Shown here piece by piece: positions 1-6,244 of a stretch of 15,010 bases of DNA. Origin of the DNA: Candidatus Opitulatrix roisinitermitis. Its GTDB lineage: Bacteria > Actinomycetota > Actinomycetes > Actinomycetales > Bifidobacteriaceae. Numbering within the stretch: the first letter of the stretch is position 1; every line of letters starts with the position of its first letter. Below the pieces are notes generated by a model that worked only from the letters and a program-made list of their open reading frames with translations, was not told the origin of the DNA and made no database searches. Made by a program: the position numbers and the translations under genes. The stretch lies in the NCBI GenBank assembly GCA_031288055.1, contig JAITSD010000006.1:1-15010 (forward strand), in the 5' to 3' direction.

Positions 1-142
1 TTTGTGTGGGATCAACCGCAAATAAAACTTTATTAACCTGCCAATTTGGCGAGCCGACAATTAAACCAGGAAAATCATAAGGCTCAGCAGTTTGTTCAGG
101 ATAAAGTTTAGCTAAAAACTCTGTAATGGTTTTTAATTCCAT
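1..142 (-). CDS. NIF3-like (DUF34) dinuclear-metal protein, N-terminal part
   Basis: The first 47 codons of a gene that runs off the left end of the window. The product starts MELKTITEFLAKLYPEQTAE and continues with a D-F-P-G-L-I-V-G segment and a V-N-K-V-L-F-A-V-D-P-T strand. This matches the usual N-terminus of the NIF3/YbgI family: a helix ending in 'LYP', then a 'D..GL.vG' segment, then 'v..vl.alD.t'. Family members bind two metal ions and are hexameric; they are proposed hydrolases or metal chaperones without one settled reaction. The metal ligands would lie beyond the window, so they cannot be checked. The ATG at 140-142 is favoured because TAGACT ends exactly 6 nt upstream. It is divergent from def, with 77 bp between start codons. 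The family call rests on a short N-terminal stretch only. Confidence 0.6.
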   Translation of the reverse strand, partial: MELKTITEFLAKLYPEQTAEPYDFPGLIVGSPNWQVNKVLFAVDPTQ

Positions 143-148
143 AACCTT

Positions 149-154
149 AGTCTA
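149..154 (-). promoter_or_regulatory. Putative -10 element (TAGACT) of the NIF3-like gene, leaderless geometry
   Basis: On the minus strand TAGACT is followed by AAGGTT and then the ATG. The hexamer therefore occupies -12 to -7 relative to the A of the start codon, the normal place of a -10 box if transcription begins on that A. No convincing -35 box is visible. The same hexamer in the same position precedes the exporter ATPase gene and pstS. Confidence 0.5.
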
Positions 155-207
155 CAGTGCCAATAACTAATTACTAGTTAAAAAGATTTAATTCTAATTC
201 CATTTGC

Positions 208-213
208 TAAAAT
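208..213 (+). promoter_or_regulatory. Putative -10 element (TAAAAT) of def, leaderless geometry
   Basis: TAAAAT is followed by AAGCAT and then ATG at 220, a gap of exactly 6 nt. No Shine-Dalgarno sequence precedes the ATG, so a leaderless mRNA is the simplest reading. The -35 region is only weakly T/A-rich. Confidence 0.5.
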
Positions 214-219
214 AAGCAT

Positions 220-702
220 ATGGCTATTAAACCAATTCGTCTGCTAGGAGATCCAGTTTTACGAACTAAATGCGCTTTTATACCTAAAATAGATAACAAC
301 ATAAAACAGTTAATTAAAGATCTATTAGATACCACTAATATGGACGGTAGGGCTGGAGTTTCAGCCAATCAAATAGGCGTATCTTTAAGAGCTTTTAGTT
401 TATATATTGATGAGAAATTAGATTATATTATTAACCCCGAAATCACGTATTTATCACCAGAGCTCCAGGCGGATGAACAAGAAGGCTGTTTGTCAATACC
501 GGGAAAGTGGTATTTAACTAATAGATCCGCTAAAGCTACTTGTCAAGGTATAGATTTATCCGGTAAAACTAAAACTATTACTGGTGAAGGTATTTTAGCT
601 CGAGCTCTACAACACGAGTGTGATCATTTAGATGGTAAATTATTTATTGATAGATTACAAGGTAAAATAAAACGCCAAGCCTATAGAGAATTACATCTTT
701 AG
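220..702 (+). CDS. def: Peptide deformylase
   Basis: Removes the N-formyl group from nascent proteins in the cytoplasm using a catalytic metal, normally Fe2+. The 160-residue product has all three family motifs. Motif I is GRAGVSANQ near residues 43-51, a variant of GxGLAAxQ. Motif II is EGCLS, with metal ligand Cys90. Motif III is HECDH, with ligands His132 and His136 and the general base Glu133. Length is normal for a bacterial deformylase, so the enzyme should be active. The start codon follows a TAAAAT box by 6 nt and there is no Shine-Dalgarno sequence. No formyltransferase (fmt) gene, a common def neighbour, lies beside it. It stands alone between the divergent NIF3-like gene and the convergent ychF. 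Stop is TAG. Confidence 0.95.
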   Translation: MAIKPIRLLGDPVLRTKCAFIPKIDNNIKQLIKDLLDTTNMDGRAGVSANQIGVSLRAFSLYIDEKLDYIINPEITYLSPELQADEQEGCLSIPGKWYLTNRSAKATCQGIDLSGKTKTITGEGILARALQHECDHLDGKLFIDRLQGKIKRQAYRELHL

Positions 703-769
703 TCATTTTTAATTCTAAAATATTTATAAAAAGCCATAAATAAAACCACCTTAGTTAACTTTAAAATCT

Positions 770-1855
770 TTAGTTAGAAAAACGAAACTCCACCACATCG
801 TCATTTTGCATAATATAATCTTTACCTTCCAAACGCATTTTGCCAGCCTCACGAACCTGCGATTTAGAGCCATATTTTACCAAATCAGCAAAAGAAATAA
901 TTTCAGCTTTTATAAACCCTTTAGCAAAATCAGTATGAATAACCCCAGCAGCTTGAACCGCATTCCAACCTTTATAAATTTGCCAGGCCCTAACCTCTTT
1001 TAATCCTGCAGTTAAAAAAGTCTGTAAACCTAAAGTTTTAAAACCAATTCTAGCTAATTTATCTAGACCAGACTCTGCTTGACCTGACATAGCCAACATT
1101 TCTTTAGCCTCAGTAGGTGTTAAATCAGCCAATTCTGATTCAAATTGAGCATCCAAAAAAACAGCCTCGTCTTGACCAACCATATTAGACAGCTGTTTAA
1201 TTATAGCTTTATCATCTAAGGACTTATCGTCCAAATTAAAAACCCATATAAATGGTTTGGCTGTTAAAAATTGCCAATCTTTTATGTAATCTAAATTAAT
1301 TTTCCTATCCTTAACAGCTTGCGATAGTAAAACCCCTTGCTCTAATAAAGTTTTAACTTGAATTATTTGATCGTAATAATCTTTATCAATTTGTCCACCG
1401 CGTAATTTTTTTTCCAAACTAGGCATAGCTTTGTCAAGAGTTTGCAAATCAGCCAAAATTAACTCAGTATTAATAATCTCTATATCAAATTTAGGATTAA
1501 GTTTACCAGCCACATGAACTATATCATCATTTTTAAAAACTCTAACCACTTGGCATATAGCATCAGACTCACGAATATTAGCTAAAAACTTATTACCCAA
1601 GCCCTCGCCTTTCCAAGCCCCCTTTACTATTCCAGCAATATCTACAAAAGTCACTGTAGAATGAATAACTTTAGTTGGATGAAAAATCTCTGCCAAAGCT
1701 TCTAAGCGATTATCTGGCAAATTGACTATACCAACATTAGGATCAATTGTAGCGAAAGGATAATTTTCAGCTAAAACCTTTTGTTTAGTTAATGCATTAA
1801 ATAAAGTTGATTTGCCTACATTAGGTAAACCTACAATACCAATATTTAAAGACAT
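770..1855 (-). CDS. ychF: YchF/OLA1-type ATPase of the Obg family
   Basis: A near-universal cytoplasmic P-loop NTPase associated with ribosomes and stress responses; family members prefer ATP to GTP. At 361 residues the length is typical. The G1 loop GLPNVGKST is at residues 9-17, the switch region PFATIDPNVG near 33-42, and the G3 motif DIAG at 72-75 followed by KGAWKGEGLGNKFL. The C-terminal TGS domain includes HTDFAKGFIKAE and ends in NDDVVEFRF. The canonical GTP-specificity NKxD motif is not evident; N-L-D-D occupies that region, in line with ATP preference. Its start overlaps the last 10 nt of the small upstream membrane-protein gene and there is no clear Shine-Dalgarno sequence, so translational coupling is likely. 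It converges with def, with a 67-bp gap lacking a strong terminator. Confidence 0.95.
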   Translation of the reverse strand: MSLNIGIVGLPNVGKSTLFNALTKQKVLAENYPFATIDPNVGIVNLPDNRLEALAEIFHPTKVIHSTVTFVDIAGIVKGAWKGEGLGNKFLANIRESDAICQVVRVFKNDDIVHVAGKLNPKFDIEIINTELILADLQTLDKAMPSLEKKLRGGQIDKDYYDQIIQVKTLLEQGVLLSQAVKDRKINLDYIKDWQFLTAKPFIWVFNLDDKSLDDKAIIKQLSNMVGQDEAVFLDAQFESELADLTPTEAKEMLAMSGQAESGLDKLARIGFKTLGLQTFLTAGLKEVRAWQIYKGWNAVQAAGVIHTDFAKGFIKAEIISFADLVKYGSKSQVREAGKMRLEGKDYIMQNDDVVEFRFSN

Positions 1856-2028
1856 ACTTTAGCTTTTTTAGATAACTTATCTGCTGAAATAACTTTTACA
1901 CAATTAGCTGAGTTTTTGCCAAAATTATTTTTAAAATAATGGCTAACTTTATATATAATAGCCGGTGTTAAAAACAAGAAAATCACCACCGAAAAAATTA
2001 AAAAAATAAAACCTGTGCCAAATTCCAC
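1846..2028 (-). CDS. Small single-pass membrane protein, upstream of ychF
   Basis: A 60-residue product I do not recognise. Residues about 6-27 form one hydrophobic membrane segment (FIFLIFSVVIFLFLTPAII). A Lys-rich tail with two cysteines follows, giving an N-out/C-in orientation by the positive-inside rule. The start is GTG at 2026-2028. Support for a real gene: TAAACT lies exactly 6 nt before the GTG, as at other transcription-unit-leading genes in the window; nothing else occupies this strand; and the stop overlaps the ychF ATG by 10 nt, a typical coupled arrangement. Against it: no recognisable family and only 60 codons. If real, it leads a two-gene unit with ychF. Confidence 0.5.
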   Translation of the reverse strand: MEFGTGFIFLIFSVVIFLFLTPAIIYKVSHYFKNNFGKNSANCVKVISADKLSKKAKVCL

Positions 2029-2034
2029 AAAATA

Positions 2035-2040
2035 AGTTTA
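2035..2040 (-). promoter_or_regulatory. Putative -10 element (TAAACT) of the small membrane gene and ychF
   Basis: On the minus strand TAAACT is followed by TATTTT and then GTG. The layout is almost identical to the exporter ATPase gene (TAGACT, TATTTT, ATG). This would drive the small gene together with ychF. Confidence 0.4.
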
Positions 2041-2046
2041 TCATTT

Positions 2047-2067
2047 TTCAACAATTTTTAAGTTGAA
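2047..2067. repeat. Inverted repeat TTCAAC-N9-GTTGAA in a divergent promoter region
   Basis: Perfect 6-bp arms separated by 9 bp, lying between the small membrane gene (-) and the SAF-domain gene (+). It ends next to the TTGACT candidate -35 box of the latter. It could be an operator. It is short and sits in AT-rich DNA, so chance is possible. Confidence 0.3.
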
Positions 2068-2099
2068 TTGACTTTTAAATATTAGCTATTTAATATAAT
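2068..2099 (+). promoter_or_regulatory. Putative promoter of the SAF-domain gene
   Basis: TTGACT at 2068-2073 is a good -35 box. TAATAT at 2091-2096 lies 17 bp downstream; TATAAT at 2094-2099 is a better hexamer but would need a 20-bp spacer. ATG is at 2104, so any transcript has a leader of at most a few nucleotides. This is the clearest -35-like box in the window. Confidence 0.5.
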
Positions 2100-2103
2100 T
2101 AAT

Positions 2104-2715
2104 ATGCTGATATTCAAAAAAGAAATTGACCCATCGCAATTAATTTGGCACGGTAAAAAATTTTTAGCAGCTTTTTTAATATCTATGACAGTTATAAGTC
2201 TTATTTTCAAAATAATTGACTCTGTACCTAAAGGCACTTCGGTAGTAGTAGCTTCACGAAATATTGCCGCTGGCAAAATTATAATACACGATGATTTACA
2301 AGTTTTACAAGTCAGCCAAAATGTTGTCACTTCTCAGACCATTAAAGACCCCAATCTAATAATTGACAATAAAACTTCTGTAGATGTCTACAAAGGGCAA
2401 ATTTTGGCTGACAATTTATTAGTCGGTAATAATGAAAACCTAACAACACCGCCCGGTAAAGTTGCCTTAGCTCTAGTATTAAACGACTCATCAAATGGTA
2501 AAATATTCAAAAAAGGTGACAGTATTAATATTCTAACTCTGGCTTCAGATGGTAAAAAAATAATTTATTTAGCCAAAGACGCGCTTATTTTATCACCCAT
2601 AAATGAACAAGATAACGATCAACAATTTAATGCTTTAATAGCAGTTAATCAAAAAGAAGCCGAACAATTAGCTGTGACTAATGGTTTACAACCTTTAACC
2701 GCTTTAAAAAACTAA
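2104..2715 (+). CDS. Membrane-anchored SAF-domain protein, CpaB/RcpC-like
   Basis: A 203-residue protein with a cytoplasmic N-terminus, one membrane segment at about residues 19-38, and an SAF domain from about 45 to 110 (VVVASRNIAAGKIIIHDDL, later VYKGQILADNLLVG). The second half, about 117-200, resembles the RcpC-type region of CpaB proteins, with GKVALAL, FKKGDSINIL and EAEQLA. CpaB/RcpC proteins sit outside the membrane and take part in Flp/Tad pilus assembly. No other pilus genes are in the window, so a role in pili is only inferred. SAF domains also occur in flagellar FlgA and antifreeze-like proteins, but the membrane anchor and overall order favour CpaB. The length is somewhat short for CpaB. 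It converges with rsmI across 78 bp. Confidence 0.65.
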   Translation: MLIFKKEIDPSQLIWHGKKFLAAFLISMTVISLIFKIIDSVPKGTSVVVASRNIAAGKIIIHDDLQVLQVSQNVVTSQTIKDPNLIIDNKTSVDVYKGQILADNLLVGNNENLTTPPGKVALALVLNDSSNGKIFKKGDSINILTLASDGKKIIYLAKDALILSPINEQDNDQQFNALIAVNQKEAEQLAVTNGLQPLTALKN

Positions 2716-2793
2716 CTAAACTATAACTACTACTCTAAAATATTAACTTATTTGGAACACCTATAATTTTTTATTTTGACTAATCTAAAAAAA

Positions 2794-3462
2794 TTATCTA
2801 TTTGCTATAACTAAACTTATTTCACCCAATTTCTTATAAGACTTAATTTTTTCAATTATATTAACTGCTTGTCCTCTAATAATTTCTTGATGTGGCTTAG
2901 TTAATTCTCGACATAAAGCTATTTGTCTTTTAGGCATAATGGCATCGGCAATTTCTAAAGATTTAATAATTCTATGTGGCGATTCATAAAAAACATTAGT
3001 TATTTCACTTGCCATAATTTGCTGATAAAAAGTTTTTAATTTAGTTGCCTTGCGAGGTGCAAAACCCAAAAAAGTAAACTTGTCCATAGCAAATCCACTC
3101 CAAAGTAAAGCTAATAAAAAAGCTGTGGGACCAGGCAAAAACTCCAGATTTTGCTCAGATAAAATAGCTTGCCGCAATAAAGTCCAGCCAGGATCGCTAA
3201 TAGCTGGCATACCAGCATCAGTTACTAAAATAACTTTTTTTATTTTAGCTTGTTCTAACAAAAAATTATCTTTGTATTTAGCGTTATGTTCAAAATAACT
3301 AATTATTTTGGCAGGCACTTTTATATCTAAGCTTTTTATTAAACGGTTAAAAACCCTAGTATCTTCACAAGCAATTATATCAGCGTTTTGTAAAGCTTTT
3401 AAAACCCTCAAACTAATATCTTCAATATTACCTAATGGCAAACCAGCAAATATTAATGGCAT
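2794..3462 (-). CDS. rsmI: 16S rRNA 2'-O-methyltransferase RsmI, short form
   Basis: Methylates the ribose of C1402 in the 16S rRNA decoding centre using S-adenosylmethionine. With the chosen start the protein is 222 residues, MPLIFAGLPLGNIEDISLRV. Family landmarks are GLPLGN near the N-terminus, ADIIACEDTR, SYFEHN, LVTDAGMPAISDPG, FLPGPTAFLLAL and TFLGFAPRK; it ends in GEISLVIANR. Classical RsmI has about 280 residues, so the C-terminal helical domain is missing while the catalytic fold is complete. The frame could open 9 codons earlier at 3489, but family N-termini begin at this point. A TATAAT box exactly 6 nt before the ATG at 3462 also supports the shorter start. The longer start would overlap the divergent hydrolase gene. 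Confidence 0.92.
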   Translation of the reverse strand: MPLIFAGLPLGNIEDISLRVLKALQNADIIACEDTRVFNRLIKSLDIKVPAKIISYFEHNAKYKDNFLLEQAKIKKVILVTDAGMPAISDPGWTLLRQAILSEQNLEFLPGPTAFLLALLWSGFAMDKFTFLGFAPRKATKLKTFYQQIMASEITNVFYESPHRIIKSLEIADAIMPKRQIALCRELTKPHQEIIRGQAVNIIEKIKSYKKLGEISLVIANR

Positions 3463-3468
3463 ACTAAA

Positions 3469-3474
3469 ATTATA
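3469..3474 (-). promoter_or_regulatory. Putative -10 element (TATAAT) of rsmI, overlapping the start codon of the divergent gene
   Basis: On the minus strand a perfect TATAAT is followed by TTTAGT and then ATG. Position 3474 is also the first base of the divergent hydrolase ATG, so any -35 contacts would lie inside that coding region. This gives leaderless geometry for rsmI. Confidence 0.55.
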
Positions 3475-4241
3475 TGTTAAAAAACGCAAAGACTAAACTC
3501 AAAAAACCTTTTATAAAATCGACTACTTTTACCAGTTTAATAATTATAGTGATTATTAGTTTAGCGGCGGTTTTAATTTGGCAACTTTTTTATCAAACCA
3601 ATAATCAACAAAATAAGGAGATAATTATGCAAAATGCTCGCGAATATTCCGGTAATTTGAAAAACAAAACTATTATAGGGTTTATTGGTGATTCTATCAC
3701 TTATGGTGACCCTTTTCCTAATTCTAACGCTGTCCAAACTATGCTAAAAGAATTGGGCGATAAATATTTATACGTAAATGACGGAGTTAATGGTCAAACT
3801 TCTCAAAGTTATATTAATGAGTTTTTACCTTTAGCTTTACGCAATTTTCAATATTATAAAGTTAAACAAGTTTGTATTATGTTAGGCACTAATGATGCCA
3901 GAGACGAAATTGCCGAAACAGTCAATGATTACAAAACCAATTTGCAATATATAATCGCCAAATTAAAAAATATTGGCATAAATAAAATAATTCTTAATGC
4001 TCCACCTAATTTTAACATAATAGATTTTTCGTGGTCTAAAAAATCTAAAGCTAGAATTAAACAATATACTAAAGCTTTAGATCAATTAGTTGATTCTAAA
4101 TATGTTTATAAGGGAGATAGACAAGCTTGGACAATTTTTGACAAACAACCTAATTTATTATTTGACGATTTACACCCTAACCAAATCGGTTATAAAGTTT
4201 TAGGTGAACTTTGGGCTCAGGCCTATAAAGATATTAAATAA
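3474..4241 (+). CDS. Membrane-anchored SGNH/GDSL-family hydrolase
   Basis: A 255-residue protein with a Lys-rich N-terminus, a membrane segment at about residues 19-39, and an extracytoplasmic SGNH hydrolase domain from about 65. Block I is GDSITYGD with nucleophile Ser74. Block II is NDGVNGQTS with Gly107. Block III is LGTNDA with Asn140. Block V is DDLHPN, with Asp231 and His234 completing the triad. The enzyme should cleave esters outside the membrane; family substrates range from acyl lipids to acetylated cell-wall sugars, and the sequence does not say which. Its start lies 11 bp from that of rsmI on the other strand. In-frame TAA at 3465-3467 blocks any upstream start. Its own promoter is unclear: TAAAAT at 3465-3470 is very close to the ATG, and TACTAA occupies the -12 to -7 position. 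Confidence 0.88.
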   Translation: MLKNAKTKLKKPFIKSTTFTSLIIIVIISLAAVLIWQLFYQTNNQQNKEIIMQNAREYSGNLKNKTIIGFIGDSITYGDPFPNSNAVQTMLKELGDKYLYVNDGVNGQTSQSYINEFLPLALRNFQYYKVKQVCIMLGTNDARDEIAETVNDYKTNLQYIIAKLKNIGINKIILNAPPNFNIIDFSWSKKSKARIKQYTKALDQLVDSKYVYKGDRQAWTIFDKQPNLLFDDLHPNQIGYKVLGELWAQAYKDIK

Positions 4242-4252
4242 TTTTTAATACA

Positions 4253-4280
4253 TTTGAATTCTAAACTAATCTAATTCAAA
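4253..4280. terminator. Possible weak bidirectional terminator hairpin
   Basis: Perfect 8-bp arms TTTGAATT and AATTCAAA with a 12-nt loop, between the convergent hydrolase and glgE genes. The stem is nearly all A/T and no good U-run follows, so it would be a weak intrinsic terminator at best. Confidence 0.25.
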
Positions 4281-4318
4281 ATAAATATACCTGATAGCAA
4301 GTTTTTTAACCTCAAATT

Positions 4319-6124
4319 TTAAGGTGCTTGAATTTCAAAAATATAAGCCACTTGTTGTTTAGGATTAAGACTAAACTTTTTGTCACGGCTATAAATAAAC
4401 TTCTCACCAGTCAATAAATCTTTAGTGGGACAAGTTTTAACTAATTTAAAATAATCAAAACCTCTTTTAAATAATTTAATTTTAAAAGTTTTAGTTTTTT
4501 TGTAATTTAAATTAACTGCCGTAACTAAACATTTAGCCTTGCCATTATCTGTGTAATCACCAGTTATATATCTTAAAAAAACTAAAACATCATTAGCCGT
4601 TTTATCAGTTATAATCACTGAATGCATGGTCTTAAAATAGTCTAATTGTCTAATTTTATTTAACCGTTTAAAAAGACTTTGTATGCCATATTGATTAACT
4701 TTTGACCAATTACGTACTTTATATTCATATTTTTCATTATTGGCTTGCTCTGTTTTCAAACTATTTATAATTGTTTCAATAAATTCATAGCCGCCATATA
4801 TACCCCAAGAAACCGATGCCATAGCTGCTATAATAGCTCTAATTTTATGAGCCGCCACACCGCCATCAACTAAATATGGCGTTAAAATATCTGGTGTAGT
4901 TGGCCAAAAAGTCGGCTTTATAGAATAACCGTCTTTACCAATAGTTTGAGAAATATAATCCACTAATTCGCTTTTAGTATTTTTCCAAGGAAAATAACAA
5001 TGTGATAATTGAAAACCAACCTCAGCATGGGCTTTCATAATAGGATATTTAGTAAAAACTTCAGCTAAAAATAAAATGTCTGGATTCCACTGATTAATTT
5101 GTCGTAAAATATACTCCCATGCCCAAAGAGGTTTTGTGTGTGGGTTATCTACTCTAAAAAAATTAATGCCACATTTATGCCAATATTTTATAATATTTAT
5201 AATTTCATTACATAAACCGACGGGATCATTTTTAAATGATAAAGGGTAAATGTCTTCATATTTTTTAGGCGGATTTTCGGCATAAGCAATTGTCCCGTCA
5301 GACCGTTTGTTAAACCAATCAGGATGCTGTTTTAACCAAGGGTGATCTGGTGAACACTGCAAAGCTAAATCAATTGAAATCTCTAAACCTTGTTTTTTAG
5401 CACCAGCCACTAAAGATTTAAAATCATCCAAAGTACCTAAATCACTATTTATGTCGTAATGCCCTTTATCATTATAGCCAATAGCCCAAGGTGAACCTGG
5501 GTCATCAGGCGTAGCGTGTAAAGAATTATCTTTACCTTTGCGATGTGTTTTACCTATTGGATTAATTGGACCTAGATATAAAACATCAAAACCCATATTT
5601 TTAACCATTGGTAAAAGTTTAGCCACTTGCTTAAAAGTCCCGGACTGCCAATGTCCATCTTTATTTTGTTTTGCTCCAATAGAACGAGGAAATAACTGAT
5701 ACCAAGCTGATTTTCTAGCCAACTCACCGGCTACATAAACTGAAAAGGTATCACTATAAACTACATTTTTAATTTCACCAGCCACTTTATAAGCATTAAT
5801 ATATTCAGCCTTTATATAAAAAGACCATTTGCCTTTTAGCTCTAAAGACACAAAACAACCGTATCTAGCCCTACCTTCATTTAATAAAGTTAAATTTTTA
5901 GTAAAAGTAAAACCTGTTTCATTTTCAAAAATTACACTAGAAATAACTGGTTCTCGACCATCCTGAAAAATAGAAGCACTAACCTCAAAAATTTCACCTA
6001 TACCGACTTTTACTTTAACATAATCGTTAACATAAGGATGAACAGACCGAATAATTATTTTTTTACTCCACAAATTATTTTTAGTAATAAATTTATCAAC
6101 TTTAGAGGCTGGAGCATTATTCAT
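4319..6124 (-). CDS. glgE: Alpha-1,4-glucan:maltose-1-phosphate maltosyltransferase (GH13_3)
   Basis: Transfers maltosyl units from maltose-1-phosphate to the non-reducing end of alpha-1,4-glucans in the cytoplasm. The 601-residue protein has an N-terminal beta-sandwich domain (about 23-130), the linker WYQLFPRSIG (141-150) and a GH13 barrel. GlgE hallmarks are HRKGKDNSL (194-202), DPGSPWAIG (208-216), LALQCSPDHPW (253-263) and AYAENPPKKYEDIYPL (280-295). The nucleophile is Asp326 in FRVDNPHTKP, the acid/base Glu355 in LFLAEVFT and the stabiliser Asp412 in TPDIL. The spacings of 29 and 57 residues equal those of the Streptomyces coelicolor enzyme (D394, E423, D480). It is shorter than actinobacterial GlgE (about 660-700). 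No treS, pep2/mak, glgB or glgM is nearby. The ATG follows TATAAT by 6 nt. Transfer from an actinobacterium is possible but unproven. Confidence 0.95.
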   Translation of the reverse strand: MNNAPASKVDKFITKNNLWSKKIIIRSVHPYVNDYVKVKVGIGEIFEVSASIFQDGREPVISSVIFENETGFTFTKNLTLLNEGRARYGCFVSLELKGKWSFYIKAEYINAYKVAGEIKNVVYSDTFSVYVAGELARKSAWYQLFPRSIGAKQNKDGHWQSGTFKQVAKLLPMVKNMGFDVLYLGPINPIGKTHRKGKDNSLHATPDDPGSPWAIGYNDKGHYDINSDLGTLDDFKSLVAGAKKQGLEISIDLALQCSPDHPWLKQHPDWFNKRSDGTIAYAENPPKKYEDIYPLSFKNDPVGLCNEIINIIKYWHKCGINFFRVDNPHTKPLWAWEYILRQINQWNPDILFLAEVFTKYPIMKAHAEVGFQLSHCYFPWKNTKSELVDYISQTIGKDGYSIKPTFWPTTPDILTPYLVDGGVAAHKIRAIIAAMASVSWGIYGGYEFIETIINSLKTEQANNEKYEYKVRNWSKVNQYGIQSLFKRLNKIRQLDYFKTMHSVIITDKTANDVLVFLRYITGDYTDNGKAKCLVTAVNLNYKKTKTFKIKLFKRGFDYFKLVKTCPTKDLLTGEKFIYSRDKKFSLNPKQQVAYIFEIQAP

Positions 6125-6130
6125 ACTTTA

Positions 6131-6136
6131 ATTATA
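6131..6136 (-). promoter_or_regulatory. Putative extended -10 element (TGT-TATAAT) of glgE, leaderless geometry
   Basis: On the minus strand TATAAT is preceded by TGT, giving an extended -10, and followed by TAAAGT and the ATG at 6124. The gap is exactly 6 nt. No -35 box is visible. Confidence 0.55.
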
Positions 6137-6150
6137 ACACCCTTCGGTGT
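6137..6150. repeat. Palindrome ACACC-CTTC-GGTGT between the glgE and pnuT promoters
   Basis: Perfect 5-bp arms around a 4-nt centre. It fills the space between the glgE -10 box (6131-6136, minus) and a TAGACT hexamer at 6150-6155 on the plus strand. The position suits a shared operator acting on both divergent promoters. It is not part of the riboswitch fold. Confidence 0.4.
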
Positions 6151-6168
6151 AGACTATTACTAGATAAT
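6150..6168 (+). promoter_or_regulatory. Candidate -10 elements of the pnuT transcript
   Basis: Two hexamers are possible: TAGACT at 6150-6155, preceded by GTG and identical to boxes before other genes here, and GATAAT at 6163-6168. They would start transcription near 6162 or near 6175. Either leaves little or no RNA upstream of the aptamer core. Confidence 0.4.
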
Positions 6169-6171
6169 AAA

Positions 6172-6240
6172 AAACGGGTGCTATATAAAAAATAGCTGAG
6201 ACCAAACCGAACTTGATCTAGATAATACTAGCGAAAGGAA
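6172..6240 (+). promoter_or_regulatory. TPP riboswitch (THI element) controlling pnuT
   Basis: The conserved core is present in order: CGGGTGC at 6175-6181, GCTGAGA at 6195-6201, CCGAACTTGATCT at 6207-6219, GATAATACTAGCG at 6221-6233, then AAAGGAA. P2 is CGG (6175-6177) with CCG (6207-6209). P3 is GCTAT (6180-6184) with ATAGC (6192-6196). P5 is CTAG (6218-6221) with CTAG (6228-6231), a compensated change from the common CTGG/CCAG. P1 is not evident: no UUCC-like strand lies 5' to pair with AAAGGAA. The Shine-Dalgarno sequence AAAGGA (6234-6239) directly follows the core, 5 nt before the ATG, and there is no terminator hairpin. Regulation is therefore probably at translation initiation. Confidence 0.9.
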
Positions 6241-6244
6241 AAAA

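Noticed and set aside
721..742. TATTTAT...ATAAATA inverted repeat between def and ychF as a terminator
   Set aside because: Stem is entirely A/T with no following U-run; expected by chance in this composition.
806..1003. Open frame on the plus strand inside ychF
   Set aside because: Antisense shadow of a well-conserved gene, with no family resemblance or start signal.
2082..2330. Open frame on the minus strand over the SAF-domain gene start
   Set aside because: Antisense to a gene with clear domain structure and promoter; composition looks like a reading-frame shadow.
3463..3489. Upstream ATG adding 9 residues to RsmI
   Set aside because: Family N-termini start at the later Met, the TATAAT-6 nt rule fits the later ATG, and the longer form would overlap the divergent hydrolase gene.
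3050..3496. Two open frames on the plus strand inside rsmI
   Set aside because: Antisense shadows of conserved rsmI codons; neither has a recognisable domain.
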